64,000 nt of DNA, from positions 1,462,001 through 1,526,000 of the forward strand of contig NZ_CP136419.1 of NCBI RefSeq assembly GCF_039233145.1. Direction: 5' to 3'. The DNA is from Moorella humiferrea (GTDB lineage: Bacteria > Bacillota > DSM-521 > Neomoorellales > Neomoorellaceae). The first letter of the stretch is position 1, and each line of letters starts with the position of its first letter. The position numbers and the translations under genes are program-made. Positions 1 through 7,597 of the stretch are shown in pieces. The notes under the pieces are model-generated. The model saw only the letters and a list, made by a program, of their open reading frames with translations. It did no database searches and had not been told where the DNA came from.

Positions 1-252
1 CGGGTAAAGTTTCTCGCGGATCACCTCTTCCAGGTGCCAATTAGCAGGTCCTTTCGTTAGGATTAGTATATCATAGTCCGAATCTGGTTCGGCATCACCA
101 CGAGCTCTGGAGCCATACAGGATTACTGTTGCATCGGGAACAACTTCGCGAATAAGATCACGGCAGCGTTCTAATAAGCGTTGTCCCTCATCGCTTGGGT
201 AGTGGCGAATAACTCGGGAGCTTGTCGGGTTGCTCTTGTTCTCAACGACCAC
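1..252 (-). CDS. MNT-type nucleotidyltransferase, 3' part outside window
   Basis: Partial minus-strand gene; about the first 84 codons are visible and the rest lies beyond base 1. It carries the nucleotidyltransferase signature GSRARGDAEPDSDYDIL, with G46-S47 followed by the metal-binding D58 and D60 (GS-x10-DxD). I chose a GTG start at 252 because AGGGGTGA lies 8 nt upstream; in-frame GTGs at 264 and 273 have poorer spacing. Small proteins of this family either pair with HEPN toxins (antitoxins of the MntA type) or transfer nucleotides to other targets. No HEPN partner is visible, so the role is open. It sits next to two decayed genes, which suggests an eroding accessory region. Confidence 0.75.
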   Translation of the reverse strand, partial: MVVENKSNPTSSRVIRHYPSDEGQRLLERCRDLIREVVPDATVILYGSRARGDAEPDSDYDILILTKGPANWHLEEVIREKLYP

Positions 253-339
253 GTCAGTAATCACCCCTGCCACTATTATACACTATGACTACAACTGCAT
301 ACCAGTATTTTCAAATTCGTCATGTCGTTAAATTATTTT

Positions 340-647
340 TCATTCCAGCCCGGCCACCAGGGCGTCATCTATCCCTTTTCCTCTTTCGATCTAGCTCTCC
401 ATATAGCGTCCCTGACCGTTATACCCAGTTTCTTTAATTCTGCCACCAGCATTCTTTTACCCCTGGCCACTTCTTTGTTGGTTTTCTGGTCCCTGTCATA
501 AGCGATAATTACTTTTTTTACCCAAGTTCCAGTACTTCTGGGCCCACCGGTTTCCAGGAGGTGGCGCCCTGATGGGGAGATGCCCGCTATAACCTGAACT
601 ATAGCCGCATTTTCGTAACGTTCCCGGTTATCGCCCCACTCTGCCAG
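340..647 (-). pseudogene. Frameshifted remnant of a DUF3854/Toprim-like protein
   Basis: Reading the minus strand from 647 gives an open stretch that includes VKKVIIAYDRDQKTNKEVAR and reaches a TAG at 369-371. Shifting by one base at that point restores KGIDDALVAG and a stop at 340-342. The order 'aYDxDxxtN ... KGiDDALxxG' resembles the Toprim-like DUF3854 domain found in plasmid and phage primase-type proteins, as I remember it. The N-terminal side is closed by a TAG just upstream of 647 and there is no start codon with a ribosome site. I read it as a fragment that lost a base and its N-terminus, and not as an active gene. Confidence 0.55.
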
Positions 648-706
648 CTACCAGCTTCCCTACCGCCTCCGGCAGGTGGGGGCTATTTTACGTTTACCAA
701 AAATAC

Positions 707-1050
707 TCACAGAGGTATCCCCTCTTCCTGGATGGACTTATAGAATAATGTTTCCCGGAAAAGTGGACCTGAATAACGAGCCGCTGACATGATTATTGGT
801 GAGATTACCACGTCATACTTTAAATTAATTTCTACTGCCGCGTCGATTACTATTTCCCTCGTTGGCTTATCCTCGTTTTCTACAACGACAAGTATATCAA
901 TATCCGACTCGGGTGTAGCAGTACCCCGGGCCACCGAACCAAACAGGCGAGTTGCTAGAATTTTTCCCCCAACTGTTGCTTCAAAAGTTCACAAAAATCT
1001 TTGATAGCCTTATCGTTCCTACCGGATATAGTCTTTTTCATGGTCACCAT
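707..1050 (-). pseudogene. MNT nucleotidyltransferase disrupted by a frameshift
   Basis: The 75-codon open frame 707-934 begins inside the catalytic motif, so it cannot be the whole gene. Upstream, an ATG at 1050 behind AGAGG opens a frame whose N-terminus includes KAIKDFCELLKQQLGEK and then hits TAG. Adding one A to the A5 run near 960 joins the two frames and gives LGEKILATRLFGSVARGTATPESDIDIL, shown here as overlapping halves LGEKILATRLFGSVARG and GTATPESDIDILVVV, with the GS-x10-DxD motif intact. The product would be about 113 residues, normal for the family. A sequencing error in the homopolymer is possible; otherwise it is a young pseudogene. Confidence 0.6.
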
Positions 1051-1305
1051 CCTCTTTTCGGCTTCTTTAAACTTCGCCCGCCGGTAGATAATGTCCTGCC
1101 TATACCCTGCCTAACCGGTATACTACTGATAACATATTTTTCCATCATATATGTTATAGTATCATAAGGTATCGCAGAAGGCAATCATCCTGGTTTTGCA
1201 TTTCCTTCCAAAGGGCATTACCCTACGTTCTGTAATATATGGCCAGACTTTGGACGGAATCTTCTCCTGGAAAGCAAGGCCAAGCACATTTGGATTTTTT
1301 ACCTC

Positions 1306-1334
1306 TTGTCGTATCCCTTCATCTATAGTATTAT
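1306..1334 (+). promoter_or_regulatory. Sigma-A-type promoter of the fluoride operon
   Basis: TTGTCG (1306-1311) and TATTAT (1329-1334) are separated by exactly 17 bp. The predicted transcription start near 1341 falls just ahead of the fluoride aptamer, which is what a riboswitch leader needs. Confidence 0.55.
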
Positions 1335-1347
1335 GTAATATATAACG

Positions 1348-1402
1348 TCTAGGCGATGGAGTTCGCCTTTAAATCTGCGTTATCGCAGTGATGACTCCTA
1401 CC
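1348..1402 (+). promoter_or_regulatory. Fluoride riboswitch aptamer (crcB motif)
   Basis: The RNA contains GGCGATGGAGTTCGCC, then a CTGCG-x4-CGCAG helix, then TGATGACTCCTACC. This is the crcB-motif consensus (GGCGATGG-GTTCGCC, a variable stem, and the conserved TGATGACTCCTAC 3' part). It lies upstream of two fluoride channel genes, as expected. Binding of fluoride stabilises the pseudoknot and leaves the downstream terminator unformed, so transcription continues into crcB. Confidence 0.93.
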
Positions 1403-1440
1403 CCGAAGGGTATCTTTATGCCTGAGAGGTAGGATTTTTT
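1395..1440 (+). terminator. Riboswitch-controlled intrinsic terminator
   Basis: TCCTACC at 1396-1402 can pair with GGTAGGA at 1428-1434, which is followed by six Ts. The left arm is also the 3' end of the aptamer, so ligand binding and terminator formation exclude each other: the standard expression platform for an ON switch. Confidence 0.85.
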
Positions 1441-1472
1441 GTGGTTTTGCTAATCTGGGGGAGGAGTTTAAG

Positions 1473-1892
1473 TTGGTCTACATATATATCGGGATTTTCG
1501 GTTTTCTGGGAGCCATAGCCAGGTTTGAGCTTGGTCGCTTTATTACCGCTTTTTGGCCTTCAACTTTTCCTTTAGGAACATTAATTATAAACATCGTAGG
1601 ATGTTTTGCCATGGGTTTAATCCTTACCTACAGCTTGGAACGTTTGACCTTAAGTCCTGAATTAAGATTGGGTTTAACTACAGGCTTTATAGGCGCCTTT
1701 ACGACCTTTTCCACCTTTAGCGTAGAGACGATAAACCTTTTGTTCGGGGGCCTAATAACTTCTGCCATAATGTATATGCTGGTATCTACTATTGGGGGAT
1801 TAATAGCGGTGAGGGCAGGAACAGTCCTGGCTAGAATGCCAATTTTACTGGTATTTAAGGGACAGGAAACTGAGTTGGAAAATAACAGGTAG
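1473..1892 (+). CDS. crcB: Fluoride channel CrcB/Fluc, subunit 1
   Basis: 139-residue, four-helix membrane protein of the CrcB/Fluc family, which exports fluoride through a dual-topology dimeric channel. Family signatures are visible: an early G-A-x-A-R-F segment, the NIVGCFAMG helix, and the phenylalanine-rich TTGFIGAFTTFSTFS segment that lines the pore. The start is TTG at 1473 behind GGGGGAGGAG. It is the first gene after the fluoride riboswitch. The C-terminus is about ten residues longer than the second copy and ends in a charged tail. Paired crcB genes often encode a heterodimer; whether these two do is inference. Confidence 0.92.
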   Translation: MVYIYIGIFGFLGAIARFELGRFITAFWPSTFPLGTLIINIVGCFAMGLILTYSLERLTLSPELRLGLTTGFIGAFTTFSTFSVETINLLFGGLITSAIMYMLVSTIGGLIAVRAGTVLARMPILLVFKGQETELENNR

Positions 1893-1904
1893 GCGAAAAT
1901 CGAA

Positions 1905-2291
1905 ATGCACTATCTATATATAGGGCTGGGCGGATTTTTAGGTGCAATAGTTCGTTTTACTTTAGGCCAGGCATTATCAAAAAGAAGCAAGGGTACCTTC
2001 CCTACCGGCACCCTGATAATTAACCTGACCGGAGCTTTCTTGTTGGGATTATTTTTAGGCACACCGGCATTTGCCCATATATTTGGCAACGGCTTATTGC
2101 TGGCGATAACCACAGGTTTTTTAGGTGCCTACACGACTTTTTCTACTTTTTCATATGAGGTCGTCCGTTTGGCAGAAGACGGGGAAATTGTAAATGCATT
2201 GACTTATTTAACAGGCACACTCATTTTGGGGCTCCTCTTCGCCCTGGCCGGGCATGCTCTAAGTGGAATGCTAATGCAATTAACCCGGTAA
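1905..2291 (+). CDS. crcB: Fluoride channel CrcB/Fluc, subunit 2
   Basis: 128-residue paralogue of the preceding gene, 12 bp behind it and in the same transcript. It keeps the same landmarks: GAIVRF near the N-terminus, the NLTGAFLLG helix, and TTGFLGAYTTFSTFSYE. The two copies differ clearly in sequence, so this is not a recent duplication. Its 3' end overlaps the convergent DUF190 gene by 12 bp, so the two transcripts are complementary at their ends unless termination is tight. Confidence 0.92.
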   Translation: MHYLYIGLGGFLGAIVRFTLGQALSKRSKGTFPTGTLIINLTGAFLLGLFLGTPAFAHIFGNGLLLAITTGFLGAYTTFSTFSYEVVRLAEDGEIVNALTYLTGTLILGLLFALAGHALSGMLMQLTR

Positions 2292-2603
2292 AATCATCTC
2301 TACATCAGACACCGTTATCAACCCCTGGGATACCATGGCCTGTACCTGCGGTAAGACCGAAGCAATCTTTTCAGGAGTATCAACTGCCTCGACGATTACA
2401 GGTAAATCGTAAGAAAGATCTAAAATTCGAGCGGCATATATGCTATTTCGCTTACCGTAGCCTTCAATGCCCCGGCTAACAGTCACCCCTATCAAACCGG
2501 CTTCTTTTAATTTTAATACCAGGGCATGATAAAGGGCCTTGCCCTGCCACTTAACACCTTCGCCAACGTATATTGTCAAACGTTTAGCCGGTATGCTTTT
2601 CAT
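2280..2603 (-). CDS. DUF190 family protein (PII-like fold)
   Basis: 107-residue soluble protein. The start KRLTIYVGEGVKWQGKALY, the central VTVSRGIEGYG and the late LPVIVEAVDTPEKI match the DUF190 family, which is predicted to fold like PII signal proteins and is often encoded beside crcB. The reported association suggests a role in fluoride or ion homeostasis, but no activity is established to my knowledge. Here it is convergent with crcB instead of co-transcribed, and has its own promoter, so it is not under the riboswitch. Confidence 0.85.
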   Translation of the reverse strand: MKSIPAKRLTIYVGEGVKWQGKALYHALVLKLKEAGLIGVTVSRGIEGYGKRNSIYAARILDLSYDLPVIVEAVDTPEKIASVLPQVQAMVSQGLITVSDVEMILPG

Positions 2604-2642
2604 TATAAATAAAATGTCCCTCCTCGTTTCTATCTTAGTCTA

Positions 2643-2671
2643 ACCATAATATTTTTAATAGTAATTGTCAA
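2643..2671 (-). promoter_or_regulatory. Promoter of the DUF190 gene
   Basis: On the minus strand TTGACA (2666-2671) and TATGGT (2643-2648) are spaced by 17 bp, about 40 bp upstream of the DUF190 start. The -35 is perfect and the -10 matches four of six consensus positions. Confidence 0.5.
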
Positions 2672-2744
2672 TTTCTTTCACCTTGACAGGCCATTTTAAA
2701 AACGCGTCATTCTAGGAGATCTCCTGGCCGGGGAAAGGAAACGA

Positions 2745-3011
2745 ATGGCGGAGTTTCTGAAGGAACAAGCCGAAACCTTACGCCAGAAGGCCAGGAAACA
2801 CCTGCAAGGGATTGTCCGTAAACACGTCGCAGCAATGGGCAACGCTATTAATGAAAATGCAATTCGCGAAACCATTGCCCGGGCCATACCCGACTTTTTT
2901 GAGCCAGAGCTTATTGAAATGGCCCGTGTTTTTGACCAGCGAGTTACGACGTCTAATATTGCAAGCTTTTTTAAGATGCTTTACAAAACGGTGTTGCAAA
3001 AAATCCATTAG
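2745..3011 (+). CDS. Small uncharacterised protein, 88 aa
   Basis: I do not recognise this protein. It begins at ATG 2745 behind GGGGAAAGGAAACG. The first half is highly charged and predicted helical (MAEFLKEQAETLRQKARKHL), the second half carries ARAIPDFFEPELIEMARVF and a basic C-terminus. There is no signal peptide, membrane span or cysteine. A TTGACA at 2683 could be its -35, but the matching -10 is poor. The neighbouring kinase gene converges on it. The RBS and helical composition favour a real gene, though an antisense frame is also open. Confidence 0.5.
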   Translation: MAEFLKEQAETLRQKARKHLQGIVRKHVAAMGNAINENAIRETIARAIPDFFEPELIEMARVFDQRVTTSNIASFFKMLYKTVLQKIH

Positions 3012-3039
3012 CTTTTATCTTAGACTGTGCTTTAAAGGT

Positions 3040-4176
3040 CTATTGCTGTCGTAAGGGAATTATAATGCTAATATGGGTTCCCTTACCCGGGGCAGTATCG
3101 ACTACCATTTCACCGTTTAACAGCTGAACCCTTTCCCGCATGCTGACAAGTCCGTATCCCCTGCCGTCTTTTCTGTCCTGAACGGAGCTTAGATCAAATC
3201 CCCGGCCGTTATCGCTTATTGAGACCATCACTTTATCCGGTTGTATTTCCATTTTGACCTTGGCGTTTGTCGCCTGGGCGTGTTTCTTAATGTTGTTAAT
3301 AGCCTCTTGGATGATGCGGAATAAGGCTATCTCCACCGTGCTTTCTAAACGCCGCTCTTTTCCAAAAAAGATAAATTCGATTTCCAACCCGTACTTTTCA
3401 TTATAAATGGTGAAAAATCGCTTCAATGCAGGCACCAGTCCCAGATCGTCGAGAACCATAGGCCTGAGATCGAAAATAATCTTGCGGACATCCTGGAGGC
3501 TAATTGCAACCATATTCTGAAGGTCTGCAAGTTCCTGCCTTACCTTTGCCGGGTCTTTATCCAAAAGTTTCAAGCAGTACTCGGCCCGCATGGCCAAGTT
3601 GGCCATGGACTGGGCCGGGCCGTCGTGGATTTCCCGGGCCACGCGCTTACGCTCTTCTTCCTGGGCCCGGATGATGTTGTAGGCCATTTGCTGCGTTTCC
3701 TGCAGTTCATCTATTTTTAAACTCAAATCATGGAGTCCGTCATTCAAATAGGCGAGGACCACCCCCACCTGAGAGATGAGTTTTTCGGCCCGCTCCAAGG
3801 TCGTCCGCAGACGGCGCAGGCTTATTTCCAAATGGTTGCGTCGATATTGGAGTACCTTTTCCTTTTCCCTGAGCTTAATTAGTTCAATCTGGAGATTATA
3901 GGCTCTATCATAGGCGGCTTTGATGTCCTGTTCTGTATAGCGGTTAAATTCCCTGCTGACCTCGGCCAAACGCAGACGCGCCTTTTTTTCCGCCACTTCC
4001 AGTTTGTCTACCTCGGCCATTACCGCCTCCAGCTCGTTTCTGACCGCCGCCAGCTCTCTACCGACGGCATCGGCTTCTAACCTGGTATTTTCCGCAATCT
4101 CATAAATCTGGGCCTGGCTGCGCTCAATGGCCACGATTGTTTCCTTAATAATCAAGTCCAGGGTACTGAGGTCCAC
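3040..4176 (-). CDS. degS: DegS-like sensor histidine kinase
   Basis: 378-residue cytoplasmic kinase with no membrane segment. Residues 1-165 are a long coiled-coil sensor region like that of DegS. The HisKA_3 phosphoacceptor box AREIHDGPAQS places the phosphorylated histidine at H184, close to H189 of Bacillus DegS as I recall it. The HATPase part follows, with NNIKKHAQA (N box) and SISDNGRGFD (G1 box). DegS-type kinases phosphorylate NarL-family regulators controlling motility and exoenzymes. No response regulator gene is adjacent, so the partner must lie elsewhere. It is transcribed alone, toward the 88-aa gene. Confidence 0.85.
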   Translation of the reverse strand: MDLSTLDLIIKETIVAIERSQAQIYEIAENTRLEADAVGRELAAVRNELEAVMAEVDKLEVAEKKARLRLAEVSREFNRYTEQDIKAAYDRAYNLQIELIKLREKEKVLQYRRNHLEISLRRLRTTLERAEKLISQVGVVLAYLNDGLHDLSLKIDELQETQQMAYNIIRAQEEERKRVAREIHDGPAQSMANLAMRAEYCLKLLDKDPAKVRQELADLQNMVAISLQDVRKIIFDLRPMVLDDLGLVPALKRFFTIYNEKYGLEIEFIFFGKERRLESTVEIALFRIIQEAINNIKKHAQATNAKVKMEIQPDKVMVSISDNGRGFDLSSVQDRKDGRGYGLVSMRERVQLLNGEMVVDTAPGKGTHISIIIPLRQQ

Positions 4177-4282
4177 TCAGAATCCACCTCAAGGAGATAT
4201 TTTCGTCCATATTTTAACATCTATATTACCATAAAAGTGGAACCTCAGAATATTTATTTTTAATTGCCGTCTCTTTTTGTTC

Positions 4283-4531
4283 CTATTCCGGGGGACCCAG
4301 AAGCAGCCGCGCCCAAGGTTCAAAAAACTTGATTAGCGCCTCGGAGGGAAAGAATATTTTATGCCCCAGGGACCAGGGAACGCTTAAACCTAAGGCCGCC
4401 AGGGACATTATCACGAAGGCCAGAAGTTCCCGCCAGGACTGGCGCCGCACCAGAGAAGGGACCTCCAAAAAAAATATAATTAAATATAAGGCTACCAAAA
4501 TCAACAATCTACCCATAAAGGATTTGCGCAC
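4283..4531 (-). CDS. Small membrane protein of the germinant receptor operon
   Basis: 82-residue protein with two or three hydrophobic helices (LLILVALYLIIFFL near the start, LLAFVIMSLAALGLSV in the middle). It lies 8 bp after the gerC-type gene on the same strand, so it is very likely co-transcribed with the germination genes. I do not recognise a family. Some ger operons carry an additional small membrane subunit of about this size (D-type), and that is the most economical reading. The GTG at 4531 overlaps its own AAGGA; an ATG at 4516 is the alternative start. Confidence 0.6.
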   Translation of the reverse strand: MRKSFMGRLLILVALYLIIFFLEVPSLVRRQSWRELLAFVIMSLAALGLSVPWSLGHKIFFPSEALIKFFEPWARLLLGPPE

Positions 4532-4539
4532 TCCTTATT

Positions 4540-5793
4540 TTAACTGCCCCCGCCGGGCTTTAAGGGCCGGCCCGTCATTCCCGTCCGCCTCAGCTTTGCT
4601 TCAATTTCAATGGTTACAGGCAAGCGTTGAAATTCATCCCTCCAGTTATTTTCCACCTGACGCCACACTTTGGGATAGCGGCGGTGCAGGGCGCCGGCGA
4701 AACCGAAGACGTCCGTACCCGCCTTCTGTGCCGCCCGCAGGGCCTCAGTGATTTCCGCCCTTATCCTGGCGGCGGCCTGTTCTTCCAGGTATTTCACCGC
4801 CTCTTCTTTGGTAAAATCCTGGTATCCCTGCTCTTCCAGGAGGTTACCTTCCACCTTAACCTTAATATTCCCCCGGATTAGGCCATCCCGATATTCTACT
4901 TCTGTTTTTGCACGGGAGTCGGTTATATTTAAAGATACCAAACTACCATTCTGGTCGCTCAGGGTCAGGACGGCATTTTTCACCTTATTGCGCACCCAGG
5001 ACCAGCCGCGGGTCTGCTCGGCGTTTAGCCACGCCACCAGTTTGTCACGGTAAAAAAGGCCGGCGCCATTGAGGCGCGCCGTCAGCAGCGTTTCTGCTTT
5101 TGGGGCCGTTGCGCCTCCAGTACCGCCGGCAGTGCCTCCCCGCCCCAGAAGGGGTGGATAGGGTTGGGGGGCCAGTTCCAGCACCGGCAGGACGGTACTC
5201 CCCGCCTCCCCCGACAGGTCGTAAAAAACGTGGTTTACATTGGGAATAAAACCGTAGCCGCTGACCTGGACCCATTTGTGAAGCCCGGTTATTTCCCTCC
5301 CCAAATTTTTTTCCAGGCCGCTCTGGGCCATAATCACTTCGTCCCGGGCGGGGCCGCGGGTTAATAAAATAAGGGTGGTGCGGCGGAATTCCGGGATGCG
5401 GTCGATGTGTTCCAGAACCTCTTTAATGCCGTATCTGGCCATTTCCTCCCCGATGAGTATGGCGGCCGCATGGGCCAGATAGGCCCGCCGGGGCATGCCC
5501 AGGGCTCCTTGGCGACCGGCCTCTAAAAAAGTAGCTCCCTTTTCGCTATCTATAATTGCTTGACGCTGGGGCAGGGTTTCCCTGCCGCCCCCTTCTCCCC
5601 CGCCACCGGCGGGGGATGGTTTGATGTATTCAACGGTTAAAACCCGCTCCTGGCCCTCCAAATCAAAGGCGGCAGAGGAAAAAAAAGACAGTTCGTTAAT
5701 CTCCCGCCGATCCCAGCAGCCGCCGGCGCAGATCGCCACCACTACGGCCACCAGCACCAATGGCCTTGTAAAACCTTTTCCCCTTTTACCCAT
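4540..5793 (-). CDS. gerC: Ger(x)C-type spore germination lipoprotein
   Basis: 417-residue lipoprotein of the GerAC family. A basic N-terminus and hydrophobic stretch lead to the lipobox AGGC with the lipidated cysteine at 26, followed by the family signature CWDRREINEL. The body fits the three-domain C subunit of GerA-type receptors that sits on the outer face of the spore inner membrane. An insertion rich in G and P (around residues 215-235) is unusual but not disruptive. The A-subunit gene ends immediately upstream at 5794, so translation is probably coupled. Confidence 0.9.
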   Translation of the reverse strand: MGKRGKGFTRPLVLVAVVVAICAGGCWDRREINELSFFSSAAFDLEGQERVLTVEYIKPSPAGGGGEGGGRETLPQRQAIIDSEKGATFLEAGRQGALGMPRRAYLAHAAAILIGEEMARYGIKEVLEHIDRIPEFRRTTLILLTRGPARDEVIMAQSGLEKNLGREITGLHKWVQVSGYGFIPNVNHVFYDLSGEAGSTVLPVLELAPQPYPPLLGRGGTAGGTGGATAPKAETLLTARLNGAGLFYRDKLVAWLNAEQTRGWSWVRNKVKNAVLTLSDQNGSLVSLNITDSRAKTEVEYRDGLIRGNIKVKVEGNLLEEQGYQDFTKEEAVKYLEEQAAARIRAEITEALRAAQKAGTDVFGFAGALHRRYPKVWRQVENNWRDEFQRLPVTIEIEAKLRRTGMTGRPLKPGGGS

Positions 5794-7473
5794 CTACCTC
5801 TTCGGCCTTCCTTTGCGCTTTCTGCCTTTTCTGTAGCTGTTTTTTACGTTGCCGTTCCCTAAAAAAGTTTCCAGTTCTTCTTCGGGTTCTCTTTCCCGGG
5901 CGTTGACTGCGGGGTTAAGCCCGATAGCCATACGCCGCAGGTTGCGCCGGCCGGTAAGAAGGGGGCGTCTTACCATGGCCCACCACGGCACCCTTTCAAT
6001 GAGGTCCTTATGCCCTTCCCATATAAAGGGGGCCAGCGGGGTTAAATATGGTTGCCCGAAATTTCTCAGGCTCACCAGGTGAATCAAAATTATCATGAGG
6101 CCGGCGAAAATGCCCAACAGACCCAGGGTGCCGGCCAAAAAAATCATGGGCAGGCGTAACAGCCGCACGGCCTGGCCCAGGCTGAAGGTGGGTACGGTAA
6201 AGGAGGCGATGGCCGTGGCGGCAATCACAATAATCATGGGCGCCGACATCAGCCCCGCCCGAACGGCCGCTTCCCCGATGACCAGGGCGCCGACGATGCT
6301 GATGGTCGTGCCGATGGCTCGCGGCAGCCTGATGCCGGCCTCGATAAGTATTTCAAAAAGGACCTGCATGATTAAGGTTTCCACCACGGCCGGATAGGGC
6401 ACGGGCTCCCGCTGGGCGGCAATGGATATGGCCAGGGGTGTAGGTATCATTTCCTGGTGAAAGGAAACCAAAGCTACGTACAAAGAGGGAAGCAGCAGCG
6501 AAATCAACAGGCCCAGATAACGAAAAAGGCGCACCCCCATGCTCAGGGGCCAGCGTTCATAATAATCGTCGGGGGCCTGCATTTGGTCCGCAAGACTCCC
6601 GGGAAGGACCAGGACGAAGGGGGTGCCGTCGGTCAGGATGGCCACCTTGCCTTCCAGCAAATCGGCCACCAGTTTGTCCGGCCTTTCCGTGCGGTTCAGC
6701 TGGGGCATGGGGGAAAAGGGGGCCTCCTCCAGAAGTTCCTCCAGATAACCGCTTTCCAGAACGCCGTCGATGTCAATTCGCTCTAGACGCCGGCGGACCT
6801 CTTCAACAATCTCGGGCAACGCCAGCCCTTCCAAATAGCAGATGGCTATTTTAGTATGGGTGCGCCGTCCGATATTCAGAGTTTCAAAACAGAGGTCAGG
6901 GGTACGCAACCGCCGCCTGATTAAGGAAATGTTGGTGGCGAGGTTTTCGGCAAAGCCCTCCCGGGGGCCGCGCACGGACACCTCATTGACCGGTTCTTCC
7001 ACCGGCCTTTTTTCCCACCCCTCAATGCTGAGGAGCAGGCAGCGCGTCGAACCCTCAACCAATAACGCCGCTTTGCCGTCTAAGAGGCCGTTTATGACCT
7101 TAGACCTTAAAACCTCTTCCTCTAAATCGCCTACGGCTAGCTTTGCGCGGATTAAACGGAAAAGTACCGCCTCATCCTTCACCAGGGTAGCGGCCGGCAG
7201 GGTGATTAAAGAGCGGAGGATGTCCCGCTGGACCACATCCCTGTCGACCAGGGTTTCAATATATATCAGTGCTGTTTGCCTGCCGTAGAGTTCAATCTCC
7301 CTGATTACCAGGTCTTCGCTGGGGCCGAAAGCTTCTTTGATATAGGCAATGTTGATGTCCAGCCGGGGATGGAGGAGTTGGGAGGATTGCCTCCCTTTTG
7401 GCAGGGAAATTTCCCCACCACCCCCCTTTTTCCGGCGGCGCAGCCAGCGCCACATGGGGTACAGGGCCGGCAC
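5794..7473 (-). CDS. gerA: GerA-family spore germination protein, A subunit
   Basis: 559-residue A subunit. Residues 40-290 form the soluble N-terminal domain (start LDINIAYIKEAFGPSEDLVI), followed by at least four membrane helices between about 320 and 490, including SLLLPSLYVALVSFHQEMIP, a typical family segment, and a basic cytoplasmic tail. A subunits act with B and C subunits in the spore inner membrane to sense germinants. Here the B subunit is not in the same operon but starts divergently 124 bp away, an uncommon arrangement for the usual A-B-C or A-C-B order. The C-terminal tail ends with a cluster of K and R. Confidence 0.93.
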   Translation of the reverse strand: MPALYPMWRWLRRRKKGGGGEISLPKGRQSSQLLHPRLDINIAYIKEAFGPSEDLVIREIELYGRQTALIYIETLVDRDVVQRDILRSLITLPAATLVKDEAVLFRLIRAKLAVGDLEEEVLRSKVINGLLDGKAALLVEGSTRCLLLSIEGWEKRPVEEPVNEVSVRGPREGFAENLATNISLIRRRLRTPDLCFETLNIGRRTHTKIAICYLEGLALPEIVEEVRRRLERIDIDGVLESGYLEELLEEAPFSPMPQLNRTERPDKLVADLLEGKVAILTDGTPFVLVLPGSLADQMQAPDDYYERWPLSMGVRLFRYLGLLISLLLPSLYVALVSFHQEMIPTPLAISIAAQREPVPYPAVVETLIMQVLFEILIEAGIRLPRAIGTTISIVGALVIGEAAVRAGLMSAPMIIVIAATAIASFTVPTFSLGQAVRLLRLPMIFLAGTLGLLGIFAGLMIILIHLVSLRNFGQPYLTPLAPFIWEGHKDLIERVPWWAMVRRPLLTGRRNLRRMAIGLNPAVNAREREPEEELETFLGNGNVKNSYRKGRKRKGRPKR

Positions 7474-7507
7474 CTTCTTTACTTCCTGTTTTAATCTAAC
7501 CTGGAAT

Positions 7508-7538
7508 TATTATGATGCCAGTTCAGGGGTAATATACC
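7508..7538 (-). promoter_or_regulatory. Candidate sigma-G-type promoter for gerA
   Basis: Minus-strand GGTATA (7533-7538) and CATAATA (7508-7514) with an 18-bp spacer resemble the forespore sigma-G pattern TGAATA-N17/18-CATACTA. Ger operons are expressed in the forespore, so the placement is sensible. The match is imperfect. Confidence 0.3.
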
Positions 7539-7597
7539 GCCGTACCCACCCGCATATCTTACCGGTCGTGGGAAATATTAGATGGGGAGGATGGGTC

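Noticed and set aside
7349-7597. Upstream extension of gerB
   Set aside because: Antisense to gerA, no family similarity, and ATG 7598 has a good ribosome site and gives normal length.
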